Source of the DNA: Syntrophaceae bacterium
Lineage (GTDB): Bacteria; Desulfobacterota; Syntrophia; Syntrophales; Smithellaceae
Direction of reading: 5' to 3'
Length of the DNA: 39,279 nt
Assembly: GCA_009773315.1 (NCBI GenBank)
Contig: WRPE01000027.1
Span: forward strand, 1 to 39,279
Part shown: positions 34,913 to 39,279 of the stretch, piece after piece
Position numbering within the stretch: the stretch's first letter is position 1
How the letters are laid out: every line of letters starts with the position of its first letter
The notes under the pieces: model-generated
What the model saw: the letters and a program-made list of their open reading frames with translations, nothing else
What the model was told of the DNA's origin: nothing
Databases searched by the model: none
Program-made: the position numbers and the translations under genes

Positions 34913-35735
34913 GTTTCTCTGCGAATCATTTCCTGGCCGGAGCCGGAAATCCGTAAAGGCGCTTATTGAATTAAAGCAGATCATGATTCGCGATCAGTTC
35001 GTCACTGGGTTTAATTATCAACTCGAACCGGGGATGGATGTCATCGTCCTGAAAAAGAAAACATCACAGAGCCTGACGCTCCGGAAAATGAATTTGCTCT
35101 ATGAAGATGAGCATCTTATCGTCATTGAGAAGTCGGCGGGGCTTCTTTCCGTCGCCAGTGAAAAGGGAAATGACGAAACCGCCTTCAGCATTTTAAAGAG
35201 CGCCGTGAAAAAAAACCATGACAACGCGGAACTGCATGTTGTTCATCGCCTTGATCGTGATACCTCGGGTGTCATGATGTTTGCAAAAAGCAAAGAGATT
35301 CAGCAGAAATTGCAGGACAATTGGGATGCCGTCGTTACGAAGCGGATATACTATGCTCTCGTCGAAGGATGTGTCAAAAACATGAAAGGTGAAATTGTAT
35401 CCTCTCTTAAGGAAAATAAATCATTGAAAGTGTATTCGTCAAATACGCCGGGAGATGGACAAAAAGCGATTACCCGTTACCGAGTTTTGAAAAGGAATTC
35501 CCGATATTCAATGCTGGAAGTTGAATTAAAGACGGGCAGAAAAAATCAGATACGCGTTCATCTTCAGGACATAGGTCACAGTATCGCCGGTGATAAGAAA
35601 TACGGGGCGACAACCAATCCGCTTCGTCGTCTTGCGCTGCATGCGGGAACCCTGGAGTTTACCCATCCGGCAACCGGCAAGTGTATGCATTTTGAAACGC
35701 CGATTCCTGCAATTCTGGAAACGGTGTTCAGGTAG
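34827..35735 (+). CDS. RluA-family pseudouridine synthase
   Basis: A 302-residue enzyme converting uridines in rRNA or tRNA to pseudouridine. An N-terminal S4-like RNA-binding domain (about 22-80, SRKSVKALIELKQIMI) precedes the catalytic domain. The active aspartate is Asp143 in HRLDRDTSGVMMFAK. RKNQIRVHLQDIGHSIAGD is also typical. The ATG at 34827 follows AAGGGGG closely, so translation starting inside the ROK gene is believable; the S4 domain also needs residues encoded within the overlap. Which RluA-type target it modifies cannot be told. Confidence 0.9.
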   Translation: MQQFSEPVLLPGRNGIFNLSVTRPVRLLEFLCESFPGRSRKSVKALIELKQIMIRDQFVTGFNYQLEPGMDVIVLKKKTSQSLTLRKMNLLYEDEHLIVIEKSAGLLSVASEKGNDETAFSILKSAVKKNHDNAELHVVHRLDRDTSGVMMFAKSKEIQQKLQDNWDAVVTKRIYYALVEGCVKNMKGEIVSSLKENKSLKVYSSNTPGDGQKAITRYRVLKRNSRYSMLEVELKTGRKNQIRVHLQDIGHSIAGDKKYGATTNPLRRLALHAGTLEFTHPATGKCMHFETPIPAILETVFR

Positions 35736-35777
35736 TGCGTCCCCCATGGTGCCTAGTTTTCTGTAAAGGAGGATTTT

Positions 35778-36515
35778 GTGCAACAGATATTCAGGTTTGT
35801 CTCGAAAGTCATAACCTCTGCCCTTGAGAGGTGTCGGAAGGAAGGAAAAAGTGAGGCAGGGGATATCAGGCTGGCGCTTATCGAGGCCGTCCGGTCAGGG
35901 AACAGAACGGAAGTCGCGCGCCTGCTGGTGCGGCCGGGCGCTGATGTAACTGTCCGCGACAAGGACGGAAGAACGATACTCCACAGCCTTGTTCCGGAAC
36001 TGGTAAAGCTTGCTGACTCCGAAAAGGTTCCTCTGTATGATTGCATTGTTCTTCTATTGGCCGGAGGAGCAGATATTAGCGCCGGTGACAATGACGGGAA
36101 TACTCCTCTGAACGACGCGGTGAAACTTGGTGACGTAAAGACAGTCGAGTTCCTCCTGAAAAACGGAGCCGATGTAAACGCCCGGGACAATGACGGAAAG
36201 ACACCACTGCACATAATTAATACCGTCTTGGGAGATAGGTCCACCCCCGGACAAATCGAAAAAATCACAGAAATGCTTATCCAGAGCGGGGCTGACGTGA
36301 ATGCCCGCGATAATAAGCAGCAAACACCGCTATTCTTTTCACGCATAGACTCCATGGTCGTCCTGATTGCCGGAGGGGCGGATGTCAATGCTCGAGACAA
36401 GGAAGGCAAAACACCTATCTTCTGCATCAAATCACAAAAGTGCTTGGAAACTCTAATTGAGAAAGGGGCAGACATCGAAGCTATAGATACTGAGGGCAAG
36501 AAATATTGTCAATAG
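35778..36515 (+). CDS. Ankyrin-repeat protein
   Basis: A 245-residue protein of about five ankyrin repeats. The clearest are EFLLKNGADVNARDNDGKTP, MLIQSGADVNARDNKQQTP and VLIAGGADVNARDKEGKTP. The N-terminal 30 residues are basic and helical, without a secretion signal. It starts at GTG 35778, 5 bases after a strong AAAGGAGG. Ankyrin repeats mediate protein binding; the partner is unknown. Repeat length varies (one insertion near LGDRSTPGQ), and the last repeat is incomplete before the stop, which is common for capping repeats. Confidence 0.85.
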   Translation: MQQIFRFVSKVITSALERCRKEGKSEAGDIRLALIEAVRSGNRTEVARLLVRPGADVTVRDKDGRTILHSLVPELVKLADSEKVPLYDCIVLLLAGGADISAGDNDGNTPLNDAVKLGDVKTVEFLLKNGADVNARDNDGKTPLHIINTVLGDRSTPGQIEKITEMLIQSGADVNARDNKQQTPLFFSRIDSMVVLIAGGADVNARDKEGKTPIFCIKSQKCLETLIEKGADIEAIDTEGKKYCQ

Positions 36516-36783
36516 CCGCAGACCCACTCCGGTGCATGTTGGATGCCCCGGTTCGACTGCGGTTTATTAAAGATTAATCGATACGTTCTGAGTGAATGGA
36601 CAGTAACTTACAATTTTAAGGGCATCCCCATCGATTTCTGAATCAACGCATGCGCCGGTACAAATTGCTTTTTTTCAGTCACGGTATTGTGCCGGACGGA
36701 GCAAAAGATGCTCTGGCGTTTTAAATTGAAACCCTCTTGATCAATGGTTTATGTGTCCTGCCTGCGGGCGAACTGTAAAATAA
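36516..36783. other. Intergenic region between the ankyrin and rhodanese genes
   Basis: No gene can be supported. A loose stem CCGCAG/CTGCGG (36516-36562) follows the ankyrin gene, with a short T-rich end. A small plus-strand frame ending at about 36723 (SHGIVPDGAKDALAF) reads somewhat like a protein tail, but it is too short to call. Confidence 0.5.
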
Positions 36784-37707
36784 TTACTTGTCCGCTTTCG
36801 GCGTTTTATTGTTTATGGTCACGGGCGCGCTCGTGTCCTGCGTCCATTCCTGCATGGAACCGATGTAGAGTTTTACATTCGGATAGCCCAGGACCTGCTC
36901 CATCAGATACGACCATGTCGGACAGCATTGCCCCATATCGCAGTAAGTGACGATCGCGGCGGAGCGGTTCTTGCCGACGGCTGCTTCAACGATGGCGGTA
37001 AGTTCCTCTTTTGTTTTGAAGGTTTTGTCTTCGTTGAAAGCGCAGGAGGTCGGCATATTAAACGCGCCGGGGATGTGCCCTCTCATGGGAACGCAATCCA
37101 TCTTTTTCTCACCGGTAAAAAATTCGCGCTCACGGACATCCAGAAGGATCAGTTTGCTCAGTCTTTCCTTGACATAGTTTTTGTCAGCAAATACTTCACC
37201 TGTATATTTCCCCTGGAATTTATTTGCCTTGCGTCGCTCGATCTTTGTGGACATAGGTTTCTTTTCCTTGATCCACTTGTTGATCCCGCCGTCGAGGAGT
37301 GCGACGTTTTCAATACCTGCATATTGCAACGTGCAGGCGACGCGAGCGCTCTGGTAGCTCAGGCGCGGCGTATCCATGCTGCCCATAACCACAACCCAAT
37401 TGTTAAGACCAATGCCGAAGTATCCAATGGTATCGTCAATGTCATCTTTATCCGGCAGGGATGAATACAAACCGTCTTTCATGTAGGCCCAGGCCCCGTA
37501 AAAGGCGCTGACTGCTCCTGGAATGTGGCCTTCGCGGTAATCTTCCACGCGCCGTACATCAAGGATCACCAGTTTGGGATTTTTAAGATTGGCCAGAAGC
37601 CAGTCGGTGGAAACAATTGGAGTGATGTCGCGTGCTTGAGCCATGCACGGAATAAGAAGGGCGAATAAGACGAAAGCAAGGAGTTTGGATAAAAGTCTTC
37701 TTTTCAT
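36784..37707 (-). CDS. Exported two-domain rhodanese (sulfurtransferase)
   Basis: A 307-residue thiosulfate/3-mercaptopyruvate sulfurtransferase-like protein with a signal peptide cleaved near AQA-RD (residue 25), so periplasmic. The N-terminal rhodanese domain (ILDVRRVEDYREGHIPGA) lacks a cysteine in its active loop. The C-terminal domain (LLDVREREFF, RGHIPGAFNMP) carries Cys256 in TYCDMGQCCPTW. Two more cysteines sit right beside the loop (261 and 262), which is unusual. AAGGAGG lies 8 bases before the ATG. No operon partner is obvious. The sulfur donor and acceptor are unknown. Confidence 0.88.
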   Translation of the reverse strand: MKRRLLSKLLAFVLFALLIPCMAQARDITPIVSTDWLLANLKNPKLVILDVRRVEDYREGHIPGAVSAFYGAWAYMKDGLYSSLPDKDDIDDTIGYFGIGLNNWVVVMGSMDTPRLSYQSARVACTLQYAGIENVALLDGGINKWIKEKKPMSTKIERRKANKFQGKYTGEVFADKNYVKERLSKLILLDVREREFFTGEKKMDCVPMRGHIPGAFNMPTSCAFNEDKTFKTKEELTAIVEAAVGKNRSAAIVTYCDMGQCCPTWSYLMEQVLGYPNVKLYIGSMQEWTQDTSAPVTINNKTPKADK

Positions 37708-37831
37708 GCTGCAACCTCCTTAAATGGCCTATATTATGAAATTAATGAACACCTGAAACAGTCATTTAACTTTTACGCGCTGTGCGTTGCAAACATACCA
37801 CATTCATTCTGAAAAGAGCCAGTTGAATCTT

Positions 37832-38159
37832 TCAGGCCAACCCCAAGGCCTTCAACAGTTCTCCCACGATGAAGACAGTTGTATCTGACGCGCCATCTGA
37901 TCGGGCAAAGGGATTGTATTTCATGTGCTCTCTGTTATTTCCCGCCGCGATAGACGCCGTCATAGCCGTTCGTCGATAACGTAACAGTTTTGACGGCGTT
38001 TTTCATGGCTCCCGCAATGATTTTCCCGATTAAGAGCGTATGATCGCCCGTGTTGATTACGCTTTCCAGGAAGCAATCCGGATATCCAATGCAATCGTCA
38101 AGAACGAGAAACCCGTCAGGCGATAGTGTGTGCCCGCATGCGCTGATTATTTTGTCCAA
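37832..38159 (-). pseudogene. Frameshifted remnant of a flavin-reductase-like protein
   Basis: Two protein-like stretches lie in different minus-strand frames. The first (38159-37935) reads LVLDDCIGYPDCFLESVI, then GDHTLLIGKIIAGAM and GYDGVYRGGK, resembling the C-terminal part of FMN-binding flavin reductases (the ECRV...GDHTLFIGEVV pattern). The second (37924-37832) starts MKYNPFARSDGASDTT and ends ELLKALGLA. In its frame it extends back through NNREH to the junction, so one shift near 37935 would join them. Neither piece has a family-like N-terminus before it; upstream lies the end of uppP. I read this as a truncated, frameshifted gene, with moderate doubt about the family. Confidence 0.45.
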
Positions 38160-38223
38160 TCCAAGATCTTGAATTACGTGCTCATACAGGCTGATTTTCC
38201 GGGCAGGACGTTGATGCAGAATT

Positions 38224-39024
38224 TTATAAAGCTTCCAGAAACGATTTCGATCCGCTGATCATCATATAAAGGATGAAAACAACCCCAATAACAATGCGGT
38301 AGTAGCCAAAGGCTTTGAAGCCGTGGTTTTCCACAAACCGGATAAAGACTTTTACCGCCAGCCACGCGGAAAGAAAGGCCCCGACCAAACCAATCGCCAG
38401 AAGCATCAGTCCATGCGATGAAAAGGTGGCGTCGGTCTTGAGTAGATCGTATCCCGTCGCCGCGCACATGGTGGGAACGGCCAGCAGAAAGGAAAACTCC
38501 GTGGCCTGCTTTTTGTTCAAACCATTTCCGACGCCGCCGATGATGGTTGCCGCGGCGCGCGACACGCCGGGAATCATAGACACGCACTGCGCCAGTCCAA
38601 TAAAAAAGGCGTTTTTGTAAGAGATGTCTTCGAGATCGACATATCGGCTTTCCCGGGTCACTACCCACTTGTCGATGAGAATCAAAATGACGCCGCCGAT
38701 AATCAGCGCCAGCGAAACCCCCAGCGGGTTGAACAGATAAGTTTTGATGGTTTTATAAGCCAGAAAACCGATAATAGCCGTTGGAATAAAAGCAATGAAG
38801 AGCTTGATGTAGATGTTGATGCCCTGAATGAAACGTTTGTAATAGAGCATCACAATCGCCAGAATGGCCCCGATCTGAATGGCGATTTCAAAGGTTTTCA
38901 CAAAAGCATCGTCATGAATATTCATGAGATAAGAAGCCAGAATCATGTGACCGGTGGATGAAACGGGTAAAAACTCGGTCACTCCTTCCACAATAGATAA
39001 AATGATCGCTTGAACAATGTCCAT
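38224..39024 (-). CDS. uppP: Undecaprenyl-diphosphatase
   Basis: A 266-residue integral membrane phosphatase (BacA/UppP) recycling undecaprenyl pyrophosphate to the monophosphate lipid carrier for cell-wall synthesis; it also gives bacitracin tolerance. The two signature motifs are EGVTEFLPVSSTGH at 13-26 (Glu13, Glu17, His26) and PGVSRAAATI near 150 (catalytic Arg). About eight hydrophobic segments are present. AAGGAAAA precedes the ATG by about 8 bases. It appears to be its own unit on the minus strand, with the flavin-reductase remnant downstream. Confidence 0.95.
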   Translation of the reverse strand: MDIVQAIILSIVEGVTEFLPVSSTGHMILASYLMNIHDDAFVKTFEIAIQIGAILAIVMLYYKRFIQGINIYIKLFIAFIPTAIIGFLAYKTIKTYLFNPLGVSLALIIGGVILILIDKWVVTRESRYVDLEDISYKNAFFIGLAQCVSMIPGVSRAAATIIGGVGNGLNKKQATEFSFLLAVPTMCAATGYDLLKTDATFSSHGLMLLAIGLVGAFLSAWLAVKVFIRFVENHGFKAFGYYRIVIGVVFILYMMISGSKSFLEAL

Positions 39025-39279
39025 ACTATTTTCCTTTTCCTTTCCGCGCGAAATATTTCATTGATTATGGATTGAGACAAGTATTTTTTTCTGTTATTTT
39101 GAACATATTGCGGCAGGCGCACGGCGCAAATCACCTATGAGCCATGCACTATCAACCTTAACCCATCTTTAACACGGCCTAAAAATACTTCAGTAAATAC
39201 GGCGTGATGGGAGCGATTAAAATTCCTTCTGGCACTACATTTTTGCAAAACGCAGTTTAAATAACAAGCTTTTGGATTC
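39025..39279. other. Upstream region of uppP to the window edge
   Basis: AT-rich, presumably with the uppP promoter on the minus strand, though no hexamer pair stands out. A short minus-strand frame ending at 39179 (VVPEGILIAPITPYLLKYF) looks like a protein tail but has an upstream in-frame stop, so it is not called. Confidence 0.4.

Noticed and set aside
36516-36562. Stem CCGCAG/CTGCGG after the ankyrin gene
   Set aside because: The loop is about 35 bases and the T run is poor; too weak for a terminator call.
36655-36723. Plus-strand frame MRRYKLLFFSHGIVPDGAK
   Set aside because: About 24 codons with no ribosome binding site; it could be a gene relic, but nothing confirms it.
39179-39250. 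Minus-strand peptide VVPEGILIAPITPYLLKYF
   Set aside because: It reads like a protein C-terminus, but an in-frame stop lies just upstream and there is no start; too short to support.

Overview
The window is one continuous piece of a Gram-negative bacterial chromosome. The gene set suggests a member of the Desulfobacterota (former Deltaproteobacteria), possibly Syntrophales-like. That guess rests on gene families and order (a stand-alone short N-acetylglutamate synthase, a CarD regulator beside a PIN-TRAM membrane protein, and a fused IspDF leading into gltX), not on a marker gene. No rRNA, tRNA, CRISPR array or intact insertion sequence was seen.

Layout. 1-1300: a broken ribbon-helix-helix antitoxin-like gene and an RdgC-like gene, both on the minus strand. 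1464-5796: an overlapping operon nadK-recN-argA-mltA. 5865-10030: a defence-type accessory patch with an antitoxin, the stub of its toxin, and a restriction-modification locus made of a nuclease-methylase fusion plus a specificity protein in the -1 frame. 10041-12978: a tRNA-methyltransferase-like gene, converging on dciA and an independent phosphoglycerate mutase. 13146-19687: housekeeping genes (unknown small gene, pcm, nlpD-like, carD, PIN-TRAM protein, ispDF, gltX), followed by an exported M14 peptidase. 20757-33282: a glycogen/maltodextrin cluster (malQ, glgB, glgA, glgP, a GH13 glycosidase, a phosphohexomutase, and glgC on the opposite strand). 33509-39024: DUF2934 protein, ROK sugar kinase, RluA-family pseudouridine synthase, ankyrin protein, exported rhodanese, remnants of a flavin-reductase-like gene, and uppP.

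How the genes work together. GlgC makes ADP-glucose, GlgA polymerises it and GlgB branches the chain. GlgP and MalQ with the GH13 enzyme break the polymer down. The phosphohexomutase links glucose-1-P and glucose-6-P, and the ROK kinase could recover free glucose. The phosphoglycerate mutase lies in the glycolysis these feed. UppP, MltA, the NlpD-like protein and the M14 peptidase all act on the cell envelope.

Most notable observation: the phosphoglycerate mutase at 11395-12978 is circularly permuted. The half that is normally C-terminal is encoded first and the normal N-terminal half second, in one uninterrupted reading frame. Nearly all catalytic residues are kept, but the usual DGRD substrate loop is altered. 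Second is the helicase-less restriction-modification locus, whose two genes meet at a T7 run that could either be a programmed -1 frameshift site or a mutation splitting a single-chain enzyme.
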